Assembly: GCA_023410675.1 (NCBI GenBank)
Contig: JAEYPM010000028.1
Span: 1 to 54,363, forward strand
Origin: Bacillota bacterium
Lineage (GTDB): Bacteria > Bacillota > Clostridia > Lachnospirales > Cellulosilyticaceae
Direction: 5' to 3'
Length of the DNA: 54,363 nt
Shown piece after piece: positions 43,835-52,784 of the stretch (positions within the stretch are counted from its first letter, which is position 1; every line of letters starts with the position of its first letter). The notes under the pieces are model-generated. The model searched no databases and was not told where the DNA came from. It worked only from the letters and a program-made list of their open reading frames with translations. A program made the position numbers and the translations under genes.

Positions 43835-46060
43835 ATGGAAGACCTAGTAGTTATCGAGGCGACAATAGAAGAAATTATTTATCAAAATAATGATAATGGC
43901 TATACTGTGTGCACGATAGAACAAGATGGAGAAGAGATTTCATGTGTCGGTGAAATGCCAGGTGTTCACCAAGGAGAAGATGTTAAAATCACAGGGACAT
44001 GGACAACTCATCCTATATATGGCAAACAAGTTAAAGTACATATGTATGAAAGGAGTATGCCCAAAACTGTTCAAGGCATGGAAAAGTATTTAGCATCAGG
44101 AGTGATTAAAGGCATTGGTCAAAAAACAGCTAAGAAGATCGTAAAACACTTTGGACTGGATACATTTAAGATTATAGAAGAAGAACCTTTAGTGCTTGCC
44201 CAAGTTAGTGGGATCAGCCAAAAGAAAGCTCTAGAGATTGGAGAAGCTTTCAAAACCCAATATGAGCTAAGAAGAGCGATGTTATTTTTACAAGACTATG
44301 GCATAACCCCTACATACGCTGTGAAAATCTACAAAGAGTATAAAGAGCGTACAATGGAAGTTATATCAAAAACGCCTTACAAATTAGTTGATGATATTTA
44401 TGGGATCGGGTTTAAAAAAGCAGATGAGATAGCCTTTAAAATAGGCATTTCAAAGGATGACCCAAATAGAATAAAAACAGGAATTCTGTACCTGCTGTCT
44501 ACTTTTTCGGGAAATGGGCATACTTATATGCCAAGAGAGGATTTAGTCTATGAAGGGATTCATTTGCTTGAAGTAGGGGAAGTACTTGTTGACAATGCCA
44601 TACTCGAACTGAATATAGAAAAAAAGATTATCATTAAGAATTATGAAGGCAAGGTTTGTATCTTTATTGCTCAATTATTTTACAGTGAACAAGGCATTGC
44701 TAGAAAACTTATGGATCTTGCATTACTTTATGACAGTGAAGAGCTTATTGACTTTGATAAAGAGATTGCACTTACAGAAAAAGAGCTTGATATAGAGCTG
44801 GTAAGTCAGCAAAAAGAAGCTGTAAAATCTGCACTGAGATATGGCGTTACAGTTATAACCGGAGGACCTGGAACAGGAAAGACAACGACGATTAATGCTA
44901 TTTTGCATATGCTCAGTAAAAGGAAAGAAGAAGTTTTACTGGCTGCACCAACAGGAAGAGCAGCAAAACGCATGAGCGAAGCAACAGGGATGGAAGCGAT
45001 GACGATGCATCGCCTTTTAGAAATTAGCTACTTAAAAGAAGGCGAGACTAGACAGGAATTCCAAAAAAATGAAGAACATCCTCTTGAAGCAGATGTCATT
45101 ATTGTGGATGAAATGTCTATGGTAGATGTTCTCCTTATGCATGCTTTGCTAAAGGCAACTGTGCCAGGACAAAGATTAGTTTTAATAGGCGATAGCGACC
45201 AGCTTCCTTCAGTTGGAGCCGGAAATGTACTTAAGGATATTATTAAAAGCGAAAAGATGCAAGTAGTAAGACTTAAACAAATATTTAGGCAAGCCGGTCA
45301 AAGTGCTATTGTTGTCAATGCACATAGGATTAACAAAGGTGAGTACCCTATTGCCAATGAAAAAGGAACAGACTTTTTTATGATGAAAAGAGCTATTCAG
45401 GAAGAAGTAAAACAGACAGTTATTGATTTGATAACAGATAGGCTTCCTAAATATCAAAATCTTCACAGCTTAAAGGATATTCAAGTCCTTGTGCCGATGC
45501 GAAAAGGTATACTTGGTGTTAGCGAACTCAATAAATGTATTCAAGAGGCATTAAATCCCTCTCAAGAAAGAAAACGAGAAAAGGACTATAGAGGGGTCAT
45601 CTATAGAGACGGTGACAAAGTCATGCAAATCAAAAACAATTACAATACACCATGGAAAATATACAGTAAGGCAGGTATCGTGCTTGAAGAAGGGGTAGGT
45701 GTTTTTAATGGGGACTGTGGCATTATTACTGCCATCGATACAGCTTTAGAGACCCTTACCGTTACTTTTGATGATCAAAAGGTGGTATGCTATGAGTTTT
45801 CCCAGTTAGATGAACTAGAACTCGCATATGCTGTTACCATCCACAAGTCTCAAGGAAGTGAATATCCAGCAGTAATTATCCCGCTCCACAGTGGACCACC
45901 AATGTTACTTAATAGAAATTTACTCTATACTGCTGTCACTAGAGCAAAGCAGTTAGTAGTAATAGTAGGACTTGAGGATACAACAAAAAAAATGGTCGAC
46001 AACAACAAAGAAGTACAAAGATACTCTAGCCTTCATATCCATTTACAAAACCTTATCTAA
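43835..46060 (+). CDS. recD2: RecD2-type ATP-dependent DNA helicase
   Basis: A 5'-3' superfamily 1B helicase acting in repair and fork stability without RecBC. The protein has 741 residues from ATG 43835 with AGGTGG (43821-43826) 8 bases upstream; GTG codons at 43823 and 43826 lie inside that site. The N-terminal OB/HhH part (about 1-200, GVIKGIGQKTAKKIVKHF) identifies RecD2 rather than RecD. Walker A GGPGTGKTTT is near 342, VDEMSMVD near 424, GDSDQLPSVGAGN follows, and the terminal motif is YAVTIHKSQGSEYPAVI. It ends 14 bases before comF. Confidence 0.95.
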   Translation: MEDLVVIEATIEEIIYQNNDNGYTVCTIEQDGEEISCVGEMPGVHQGEDVKITGTWTTHPIYGKQVKVHMYERSMPKTVQGMEKYLASGVIKGIGQKTAKKIVKHFGLDTFKIIEEEPLVLAQVSGISQKKALEIGEAFKTQYELRRAMLFLQDYGITPTYAVKIYKEYKERTMEVISKTPYKLVDDIYGIGFKKADEIAFKIGISKDDPNRIKTGILYLLSTFSGNGHTYMPREDLVYEGIHLLEVGEVLVDNAILELNIEKKIIIKNYEGKVCIFIAQLFYSEQGIARKLMDLALLYDSEELIDFDKEIALTEKELDIELVSQQKEAVKSALRYGVTVITGGPGTGKTTTINAILHMLSKRKEEVLLAAPTGRAAKRMSEATGMEAMTMHRLLEISYLKEGETRQEFQKNEEHPLEADVIIVDEMSMVDVLLMHALLKATVPGQRLVLIGDSDQLPSVGAGNVLKDIIKSEKMQVVRLKQIFRQAGQSAIVVNAHRINKGEYPIANEKGTDFFMMKRAIQEEVKQTVIDLITDRLPKYQNLHSLKDIQVLVPMRKGILGVSELNKCIQEALNPSQERKREKDYRGVIYRDGDKVMQIKNNYNTPWKIYSKAGIVLEEGVGVFNGDCGIITAIDTALETLTVTFDDQKVVCYEFSQLDELELAYAVTIHKSQGSEYPAVIIPLHSGPPMLLNRNLLYTAVTRAKQLVVIVGLEDTTKKMVDNNKEVQRYSSLHIHLQNLI

Positions 46061-46074
46061 AAGAAGGTGGTTAA

Positions 46075-46794
46075 TTGAACTACTTGAAAAAAACTGCTTT
46101 AGATTTAAAACGAGGGATCTTCCCAAGGAAATGTATCATATGTATGGAAATCCTTACTTTGCCCCATCAAAAATATTTATGTGATGCATGTGAACAGCAC
46201 ATGCTTAAGGAACATATATGCCCAAGATGTGGGAAACCCTATTATCTAGGAGAACAAGAAAGCTGTATGTTTTGTGAAAAAATTACACTGCCCTTCTCAA
46301 GACTCATAGGTATATTCCCCTACCGTGGCCCATGTAAAGAAAGTGTTTTAAGATGGAAATACCATGGACTTAGAAAATATGCCAAAGGCTTTTCTCATAT
46401 ACTTATTTCACACCTTAGGGCATTAGATGATCTTGATATACAAGCATTAATTCCAGTACCTATTGCTCCAGGGAGGCTAAAAAAAAGAGGATTTAATCAA
46501 GCCTTTGATTTTGCTAAAAATATTGCGCTAATCAAAAACATTCCTGTGTTCGATATATTAAAAAGAGACACGGATACTATTCCACAGTCTCAGTGCTCCC
46601 GTGAAAAAAGAAGAAGAAATATTAAAGGAATTATAAAATTACGGCAAATACCTTTATTAAAAGATATAAATAATATTGCAATTGTTGACGATATATATAC
46701 ATCGGGAAGTACTATAGAGGAATGTGTTCATGTATTATGTAAAGAATATGATTTTAAGATGATCTATGTACTCGTAGTGTGTTTAGGAATTTAG
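46075..46794 (+). CDS. comFC: ComF family protein (ComFC-like)
   Basis: A 239-residue phosphoribosyltransferase-like protein required for DNA uptake in naturally competent bacteria. In others its role is unclear. N-terminal zinc-type cysteines (CIICMEI ... CDACEQ ... CPRCGKP ... CMFC) are followed by the GRLKKRGFNQAFDFAK block and the PRPP-binding loop VDDIYTSGSTIEEC (about 204-217). The start is TTG 46075 with AAGAAGGTGG upstream. It precedes yvyF, the same order as comFC-yvyF in Bacillus. No comFA is present here. Confidence 0.92.
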   Translation: MNYLKKTALDLKRGIFPRKCIICMEILTLPHQKYLCDACEQHMLKEHICPRCGKPYYLGEQESCMFCEKITLPFSRLIGIFPYRGPCKESVLRWKYHGLRKYAKGFSHILISHLRALDDLDIQALIPVPIAPGRLKKRGFNQAFDFAKNIALIKNIPVFDILKRDTDTIPQSQCSREKRRRNIKGIIKLRQIPLLKDINNIAIVDDIYTSGSTIEECVHVLCKEYDFKMIYVLVVCLGI

Positions 46795-46813
46795 CTTAAG
46801 AGGGGGAGATAAT

Positions 46814-47239
46814 ATGGACGTTAGAACATGCAAAAGGTGCAAAAATCTTTACCAACATATTACTGGGGCAGATCTTTGTCCTAGATGCAGACGTAAAGAG
46901 GAAGAGATGTTTCAAATAGTAAAAGAATATCTAAGAGCAAATCCAGGAGCGAGTATGCAAGAAGTTTCAGAAGATACAGAAGTACCAGCATATCTTATAG
47001 AATCCTTTTTAAGAGCAGGGAGACTTCAGGTAGCACCTAATTCGCCAATAGCACTATCTTGTGAAACATGTGGAGCGAAAATTGTTACAGGAAGATTTTG
47101 TAATAAGTGCAATAATGCTTTGGTAAGTGATCTTAATAATATGGCAAGAGAATTTAAGAAAGAAAATCAATCACATACAAAAAATGATGGGAAAAACAAA
47201 ATGCGTTTCTTAAATCAAGACAGGATAAAAGATAAATAA
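46814..47239 (+). CDS. yvyF: YvyF-like flagellar operon protein (TIGR03826 type)
   Basis: A 141-residue protein with two cysteine pairs at the N-terminus (CKRC ... CPRC), a helical centre like a winged or MerR-type helix-turn-helix (ASMQEVSEDTEVPAYLIESF), and a second four-cysteine cluster (CETC ... CNKC). This layout matches the flagellar operon protein between comFC and flgM in Firmicutes. A regulatory role is often suggested but not clear. ATG 46814 follows AGGGGGAG. First gene of the late flagellar run. Confidence 0.9.
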   Translation: MDVRTCKRCKNLYQHITGADLCPRCRRKEEEMFQIVKEYLRANPGASMQEVSEDTEVPAYLIESFLRAGRLQVAPNSPIALSCETCGAKIVTGRFCNKCNNALVSDLNNMAREFKKENQSHTKNDGKNKMRFLNQDRIKDK

Positions 47240-47276
47240 ATAGATAGATAAATATATAAATAGATAAATAAAAAAA
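47237..47276. repeat. low-complexity (GATA/AATA)n tract
   Basis: About 40 bases of TAAATAAATAGATAGATAAA-type near-repeat between the yvyF stop and the flgM ribosome-binding site. It begins in the stop codon. Length could vary between strains by slippage. Confidence 0.6.
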
Positions 47277-47297
47277 GAGTATTAGGAGGTGATTGCT

Positions 47298-47573
47298 ATG
47301 AAAGTGAATTCATTAGAGCATGTGACAAGCGTATATAATAGTCAAAAGCAGGTCACAAACAAGACAAAAAAGGTGGCAGATATAAAGGATGAACTCTTAT
47401 TATCTACCGAAGCAAAGGATATTCAACTAGCGTATAAGCTCGTAAAACAAGTTCCTGACATTAGGCAAGAAAAAGTTGAACAATTAAAAAACCAGATTCA
47501 AACAGGAACTTACAATGTTAAGCTTGAAGAGATTGTAGATAAAATCATTAATAGTATTGATCTTAAGGGGTAA
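47298..47573 (+). CDS. flgM: anti-sigma-28 factor FlgM
   Basis: Binds and holds the flagellar sigma factor (SigD/FliA) until the hook is complete. The protein has 91 residues from ATG 47298, 7 bases after AGGAGGT; GTG 47289 overlaps that site. The C-terminal sigma-binding half matches the family (VPDIRQEKVEQLKNQIQTG and the IVDKIINSIDL end). The N-terminal half is lysine-rich and disordered-looking, as usual. It is directly relevant to the two sigma-28-type promoters in this window. Confidence 0.93.
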   Translation: MKVNSLEHVTSVYNSQKQVTNKTKKVADIKDELLLSTEAKDIQLAYKLVKQVPDIRQEKVEQLKNQIQTGTYNVKLEEIVDKIINSIDLKG

Positions 47574-47578
47574 AAAAT

Positions 47579-48088
47579 ATGGCTGGAATTATCTATGAAC
47601 TAATCGATATATTAAACTATCAAAAAGAATGTTTTGATGGACTTTATACGTTAGCTCAGTATAAAGAACAAGCAATCATTCAAAAAGACCTTGAGCTTAT
47701 TACAGAGATTGTCAAAAAAGAAGAAGAATTTATTGGCAGAGTAAATAATTTAGATAAAAAAAGAGAAAGCATGCTAAAGGATATTGCCATTGTCATTCGA
47801 ATAAATCCAAACAAAATAAAACTTTCTGATATCATTGAGAAGATTGGGAAAGACAATGAAGCAGCAGTAAGCCTTTCTCTTTTAAGAGAAGAATTGATTG
47901 ATAAAACAGAAAAGCTAAAACAACAAAATGAGATGAATAGCTTGCTGATCAATCAATCACTAGAATTTGTTAATTTTACGATTAATGCCCTAGAGGGGCT
48001 TAGGGGACATATTCCAGCAAGTGGATATGGCAAACCAGGGGATAATATGAGTGGCGAATCAAAAAGCTTTTTTGACAAGAAGCAGTAA
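47579..48088 (+). CDS. flgN: flagellar export chaperone FlgN
   Basis: Chaperone for the hook-junction proteins FlgK and FlgL. The 169-residue protein is almost wholly helical, with a long amphipathic N-terminal helix (LIDILNYQKECFDGLYTLAQ) and the later NEMNSLLINQSLEFVNFTI helix, which hold the FlgN pattern. The C-terminal tail is Gly/Ser-rich. It starts 5 bases after flgM and is followed by two flgK genes, its clients. The family varies a lot, so naming rests partly on position. Confidence 0.9.
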   Translation: MAGIIYELIDILNYQKECFDGLYTLAQYKEQAIIQKDLELITEIVKKEEEFIGRVNNLDKKRESMLKDIAIVIRINPNKIKLSDIIEKIGKDNEAAVSLSLLREELIDKTEKLKQQNEMNSLLINQSLEFVNFTINALEGLRGHIPASGYGKPGDNMSGESKSFFDKKQ

Positions 48089-48099
48089 AGGAGGAAGTT

Positions 48100-49830
48100 A
48101 TGTCATCAATCGCTAGTTTAGGAAGAATGATATCAGGATTAGCAGCAGCACAAAAAGGACTGTCGGTGACAGCACATAATATTTCCAATTTAAATACTGA
48201 AGGCTACATAAGACAGCAGCTCTTACAACATGAGAGTAATTATCTAAATGTTGGAACAGGTCAAAAACTCATGCAAGTGGGACTTGGCACGTCGCTTACA
48301 GAAATCCGCCAAATCAGAAATGAACTTGCAGATAGACGTTTTAGAACCGAAAATGCTGTGAGAAGCTACTATCAAACAGCCAATACAGTAGTTTCAGAGG
48401 TGGAAACAATATTAGATGAACCTTATGGTGAAGCTATTAGCAAAATGCTCAGTAGCTTTTGGAGCCAAGCCCAAAAGCTTGCTACTAATCCTTCAGGGGT
48501 AGAAGAACGTTTATCTTTTTTACAAAGTGCTAATGTTCTTATGAAAAAGCAAAATTATATTATGGATAGTTTACAAGAGTATCAGGAAAATTTAAATACA
48601 GAAGTTATTAAAACAGTAAATAGAATCAATGAACTTGCTAAAAGTATTAGAGACTATAATCAAGACATTGCTTTTGAGGAATCATCAGGTGAACATGCAA
48701 ATGATTTACGTGATAGAAGAAATATGCTTTTAGATGAACTATCACAGTATATAGATATTACTTATGAGGAACAACCTGGTGGAAAGATCCGTGTTAAGGC
48801 AGAAGGTAGGATTATAGTGGATGATGTTTTTGTTACAGAAATTGATCTTGTACAAGCAGTCTCTGGCAGTTCTTTTGTAAAACCAGTATGGAAGGGTAGC
48901 AACGAAAGTGTTTTTCCATTTAATCTTGAGATAACCTCTTCTAGAGGAACAGATACAGGAAAATTAAAAGCACTGCTTATGGCAAGAGGAAATGATATTC
49001 TAAGACAAGATTTATTAGATGCTTCAGGAACAGTGATAAAACAAGGCACTACATGGGAAGATATTGCTTTAAATGACAACTTAAGTGTTGATGCAACAGG
49101 AAATAGCTTTTTCATTCCAAAGATCATGAAAAAGTTTGAAGAGCTTATGAACAGTATAGTAACGGCCGTTAATGAGTCTTTTAATGGAGAAGGAATAGGT
49201 ATACATAAAGACAAACTAGGTGTACCTGTATTCGTACCCATTAAAGTTCCTCCTACAGCACCTCCTAAACCAACTGAACCAGATCCCAATGATCCAATAT
49301 ATGCTGGAGATGAGCAGGCATACATATCAGACTATAATAATTACATAGATAGTTATCAAGCTTATCTAAAGACAATTAATACGTATATGACACCTGGTAA
49401 TATTCAGGTTAATCCTGAATTATTAAAAGATGGTGGATACAATAAATTAGGAACTGTCGCAAGAGGAACAGATAATATTGGAGACAATACACTCGTTAAC
49501 AAATTTCTTGCAAAATGGAGTGAGCCTATAAAATGGCCTCTTGATGCAGGCACCTCAAGTGCAGAACCTAAAGGAAAGACTGTTGATTTTATGGCTTATT
49601 ACAATGAATTCGTTACAGAAATCGGTGCTGAAGGCTCCCTTTATAAAGGGAAAGCTAAGGAAAAGGATATTGTCGTGCAGAATGTTGATAACGAAAGATT
49701 TGCTATGGGCGGTGTTTCTCAAGACGAAGAGATGACTTATATGATGCGTTATCAATATGCTTATAACGCATCTGCACGTATGATTACTGTACTTGATGGA
49801 ATGATGGAAGTAATTATCAATCAAATGTAG
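48100..49830 (+). CDS. flgK: flagellar hook-associated protein 1, first copy
   Basis: FlgK forms the junction between hook and filament. The protein has 576 residues. The N-terminus LGRMISGLAAAQKGLSVTAH and ISNLNTEGYIRQQ, and the C-terminus MRYQYAYNASARMITVLDGM, are the D0/D1 parts of FlgK. The central region has a proline-rich linker (about 380-405, KVPPTAPPKPTEPDPNDP) absent from the second copy. ATG 48100 has AGGAGG upstream. Six bases separate it from an overlapping ribosome-binding region of the next flgK. It is not a near-identical duplicate of the second copy, so the two diverged long ago. Confidence 0.92.
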   Translation: MSSIASLGRMISGLAAAQKGLSVTAHNISNLNTEGYIRQQLLQHESNYLNVGTGQKLMQVGLGTSLTEIRQIRNELADRRFRTENAVRSYYQTANTVVSEVETILDEPYGEAISKMLSSFWSQAQKLATNPSGVEERLSFLQSANVLMKKQNYIMDSLQEYQENLNTEVIKTVNRINELAKSIRDYNQDIAFEESSGEHANDLRDRRNMLLDELSQYIDITYEEQPGGKIRVKAEGRIIVDDVFVTEIDLVQAVSGSSFVKPVWKGSNESVFPFNLEITSSRGTDTGKLKALLMARGNDILRQDLLDASGTVIKQGTTWEDIALNDNLSVDATGNSFFIPKIMKKFEELMNSIVTAVNESFNGEGIGIHKDKLGVPVFVPIKVPPTAPPKPTEPDPNDPIYAGDEQAYISDYNNYIDSYQAYLKTINTYMTPGNIQVNPELLKDGGYNKLGTVARGTDNIGDNTLVNKFLAKWSEPIKWPLDAGTSSAEPKGKTVDFMAYYNEFVTEIGAEGSLYKGKAKEKDIVVQNVDNERFAMGGVSQDEEMTYMMRYQYAYNASARMITVLDGMMEVIINQM

Positions 49831-49847
49831 ACTAGGTGGTGAACATT

Positions 49848-51611
49848 ATGTCGTTTTTCGAATTTAACATAGGGGTAAGCGGGCTATACGCAGCACAAAG
49901 AGGACTCTCAGTTGCATCAAATAATATAGCAAACGCAACAACTGAAGGGTATTCAAGACAGGTGTTAAGACAAGAAGCAAGTAAAGCGTTATCGGGCATT
50001 GGCGTAGGCATGCTAGGCACAGGTGTCAATACTACAGGTATTGAAAGACTAAGAGATTCTTATTTAGATTTAAAATTATGGAAACAAAATGCTTCCCTTG
50101 GAGAATTCTCAATAAAGACGACACAAAATTCCCTTGTTGAGTCTGTATTTGGTGAACCTAGCGATGCTGGCTTTACAAAAGTTATCAATGATTTATACAG
50201 TGCCTTTGATAACCTCGCAATGGATCCAACACAGCCAGAAAGAAAAGCTGCCTTAAAACAGTCCATTATTTCTTTTAGTAAATACTTTAATAATATCTCT
50301 GAATCATTATCTGGTTTTCAGCAAGACCTTAACTTTGAAGTGAAAAATAAGGTTGATGAAATCAATATGCTCTCAGCTAAGGTAGCAAGTCTCAATCAGC
50401 AGATTTATCAATCTGAGCTATATGGAGATGATGCCAACGCTCTAAGAGATCAGAGAGAATTATGTGTAGATAGACTTTCGGAGCTTATTAATATAGAAGC
50501 AAAGGAAGTAGAAACCATAGGTGTAGATGGGAAGGTTAGAAAGGAATTTACGATTAAAGCTTCAGGACAAACCTTAGTGAATCATTTAACCTATAGAGAA
50601 TTAGGCGTTGAGGTAAGAGGAGAAAAGGAACAAAAGATCAATGACCTTTCTACGCAGATAGCAGATTTAACACAAGCGATCAATGCTGGGGATGCTTCGT
50701 TGATACCACAAAGAGATCAAAAGATATTAGAGCTTAACACAATAAGTAATAATGTAGTAGAAAATGCTGGACCACCTTATAGAGTAACTGTAGATGGTAA
50801 AGTGGTAGTAGATAATGAAACAGCAGTGATGTTGCCTACTAAATGGAACAGTCAAGATAAAGAAGGGTTATATAATGTTATTTGGAAAGATGGACTACCA
50901 TTTAATATGAGTGATCAAAACATGTCAGGAGAACTTAAAGGAGTCATTGACATGAGAGATGGCTGTGGAACAGGTGCTAAAGTAGAATATAATGGTATTC
51001 CTTATTATATTAAACGACTGGATAATTTCGTGCAGCAATTTGCAAAAGAGATGAACGATATTTATAACAAAGGGAATACAGGAACACCTTACTATTTGTT
51101 TACTTATACTGATGGCAATAGCCTAGGAGCACCAGAGCAAGGTTTAGGAAATCCACCAGATTATACACGAATAACAGCATCTAATTTTTCAATTTCTTTA
51201 GATATCTACCAAGATTCATCTAAGATAAGAACAAACTCAGAGGATGACCCACTTGGGTATATAAGTGGCACACCAAGCAATCCAAATCCAGGAAATAATG
51301 ACCTTCTTCTTGAGTTACTAGCACAAAAAAGTAATACTAAGATGTTTAAAGAAGGGGACCCAAAAGACTATATGATTTCCATATTTAGTGAGCTGGGAAT
51401 CAACGCACAAGAAGCCACTATGTATCAAAAAACACAGACAAGCGTAACAAACTCTATTAAAAATCAAAGACGTCAAGTATCCGAGCCAGATATAAATGAA
51501 GAGTTTATTAATCTTATTAAATATCAACAAGCCTATCAAGCTGCAGCAAAAATTATTACTACATTAGATGGTATTTATGAGACGACAATTTTTAAGCTTG
51601 GGAGTTTCTAG
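49848..51611 (+). CDS. flgK: flagellar hook-associated protein 1, second copy
   Basis: A 587-residue FlgK homologue, closer to the usual sequence (FNIGVSGLYAAQRGLSVASN, NIANATTEGYSRQVLRQ; ends with LIKYQQAYQAAAKIITTLDG). ATG 49848 is preferred to GTG 49836, because AGGTGGTG lies just before it. Residues about 257-304 (QKINDLSTQIADLTQAI ... RDQKILELNTISNNV) form a coiled-coil-like insertion in the middle of the beta region, which I have not seen as standard in FlgK. One copy may build the junction and the other a variant form; which is which is unknown. Confidence 0.92.
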   Translation: MSFFEFNIGVSGLYAAQRGLSVASNNIANATTEGYSRQVLRQEASKALSGIGVGMLGTGVNTTGIERLRDSYLDLKLWKQNASLGEFSIKTTQNSLVESVFGEPSDAGFTKVINDLYSAFDNLAMDPTQPERKAALKQSIISFSKYFNNISESLSGFQQDLNFEVKNKVDEINMLSAKVASLNQQIYQSELYGDDANALRDQRELCVDRLSELINIEAKEVETIGVDGKVRKEFTIKASGQTLVNHLTYRELGVEVRGEKEQKINDLSTQIADLTQAINAGDASLIPQRDQKILELNTISNNVVENAGPPYRVTVDGKVVVDNETAVMLPTKWNSQDKEGLYNVIWKDGLPFNMSDQNMSGELKGVIDMRDGCGTGAKVEYNGIPYYIKRLDNFVQQFAKEMNDIYNKGNTGTPYYLFTYTDGNSLGAPEQGLGNPPDYTRITASNFSISLDIYQDSSKIRTNSEDDPLGYISGTPSNPNPGNNDLLLELLAQKSNTKMFKEGDPKDYMISIFSELGINAQEATMYQKTQTSVTNSIKNQRRQVSEPDINEEFINLIKYQQAYQAAAKIITTLDGIYETTIFKLGSF

Positions 51612-51623
51612 GGAGGTAATTAT

Positions 51624-52748
51624 ATGAGAGTAACAAATGGAATGATTAGAAATAATATGCTGAATTCTTTATATACGAATATGGATCGCTTAGATACACT
51701 CTATAATCAAATGAATACCTTGAAAAAGGTACAAAGACCATCTGATGATCCCATTGTTACAGGACGATCTCTAAAACTTAAATTAAATGTTTTAGAGACA
51801 GAGCAGCATCAGAATAATGTAAAAGAAGCAACTTCATGGATGGATGTGTCACAAACAGCCATGAGTAATATTACAGAAATCATTAAGGAAATTAGAACGA
51901 AATGTAATCAAGCTGCTACAGGGACGCTAAACCCAGAAGATAGAGCGAAAGTATTAGCAGACATAAAACAGTTAGGTGAGCAGCTTAAAGAAGAAGCTAA
52001 TGTTTCTTATGCAGGAAGATATGTATTTTCAGGATATAAGACTGATCAGAGCATATTTTTAACTAAAGATACAAAGCTTACAGAAGATGTAACTGTGTCA
52101 AAGGATATGTTCTTAACAAGTGAAGTAACATTCGCGAGTGGGTCTACTTTTACAGAAGATATGATCCTTCCAAATGGAACTGTTTTGCCCGCAGGCACTG
52201 CGTTAACATCGGATACAGCCTTTCCAGCAGGAACTAAAATTGCTCAGGGCTCTGAAATAGCATCTGGAACTACATTACCTAAAGGAATGCCTAATTTATC
52301 TGTTGTTGGCCATATTGATGGACAGGATATTTGCTATGAAATAGGAGCAGGTAATGTAATACCAGTCAATGTTGTTGGATTAGATAGCCTGATTGTAGAT
52401 TTTGTTAATGATATCAGAACGATGGAAAATGCGTTAAATGGGGTACTGCCAAATGGCACTCAGACAGAGGAAGAATTTTTTAGCGGTATGCTTGAGGTGA
52501 TTGATAAAAGAGCATCTGATGTATCTGAAAAGGTAGCAGATTTAGGTAGTAGGCAAAAAAGACTTGAGTATACCAATAGCCGATTGATGGATGATAAAAC
52601 GAGTTTTACTGAATTGTTATCCAATACAGAAGATGTAGATATTGAGGAAATCTATATAGAATTTAATTCACAATATGCTGTTTATCAATCAGCACTGCAG
52701 GCTACATCAAAGTCTATTGTTCAGACGTTAGCAGATTTTCTTAGATAA
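51624..52748 (+). CDS. flgL: flagellar hook-associated protein 3 with hexapeptide-repeat insertion
   Basis: FlgL joins FlgK to the flagellin filament. The protein has 374 residues. The N-terminal RVTNGMIRNNMLNSLYTNMD and KVQRPSDDPIVTGRSLKLK and the C-terminal FNSQYAVYQSALQATSKSIV are the helical D0/D1 parts. Between them, residues 145-222 (52056-52289) consist of 13 consecutive six-residue units. Examples are ILPNGT, VLPAGT, ALTSDT, AFPAGT, KIAQGS and EIASGT. A hydrophobic residue is at position 2 and Gly, Asp or Glu at position 5. This probably folds as a solenoid projecting from the junction. ATG 51624 follows GGGAGG. Confidence 0.94.
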   Translation: MRVTNGMIRNNMLNSLYTNMDRLDTLYNQMNTLKKVQRPSDDPIVTGRSLKLKLNVLETEQHQNNVKEATSWMDVSQTAMSNITEIIKEIRTKCNQAATGTLNPEDRAKVLADIKQLGEQLKEEANVSYAGRYVFSGYKTDQSIFLTKDTKLTEDVTVSKDMFLTSEVTFASGSTFTEDMILPNGTVLPAGTALTSDTAFPAGTKIAQGSEIASGTTLPKGMPNLSVVGHIDGQDICYEIGAGNVIPVNVVGLDSLIVDFVNDIRTMENALNGVLPNGTQTEEEFFSGMLEVIDKRASDVSEKVADLGSRQKRLEYTNSRLMDDKTSFTELLSNTEDVDIEEIYIEFNSQYAVYQSALQATSKSIVQTLADFLR

Positions 52749-52784
52749 GTTAGTAAATTCTGACTGTATATGGAGGATAAAAAC

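Noticed and set aside
46540..46560. TCGATAT-like sequence considered as another sigma-28 promoter
   Set aside because: It is inside comFC, lacks a properly spaced TAAA, and has no gene start in range.
48762..49325. 187-codon minus-strand frame within the first flgK
   Set aside because: It is a shadow frame opposite a recognised coding region, with no promoter or ribosome-binding site.
48100..51611. Second flgK as an assembly duplication
   Set aside because: The two genes differ throughout apart from short family motifs and carry different insertions.
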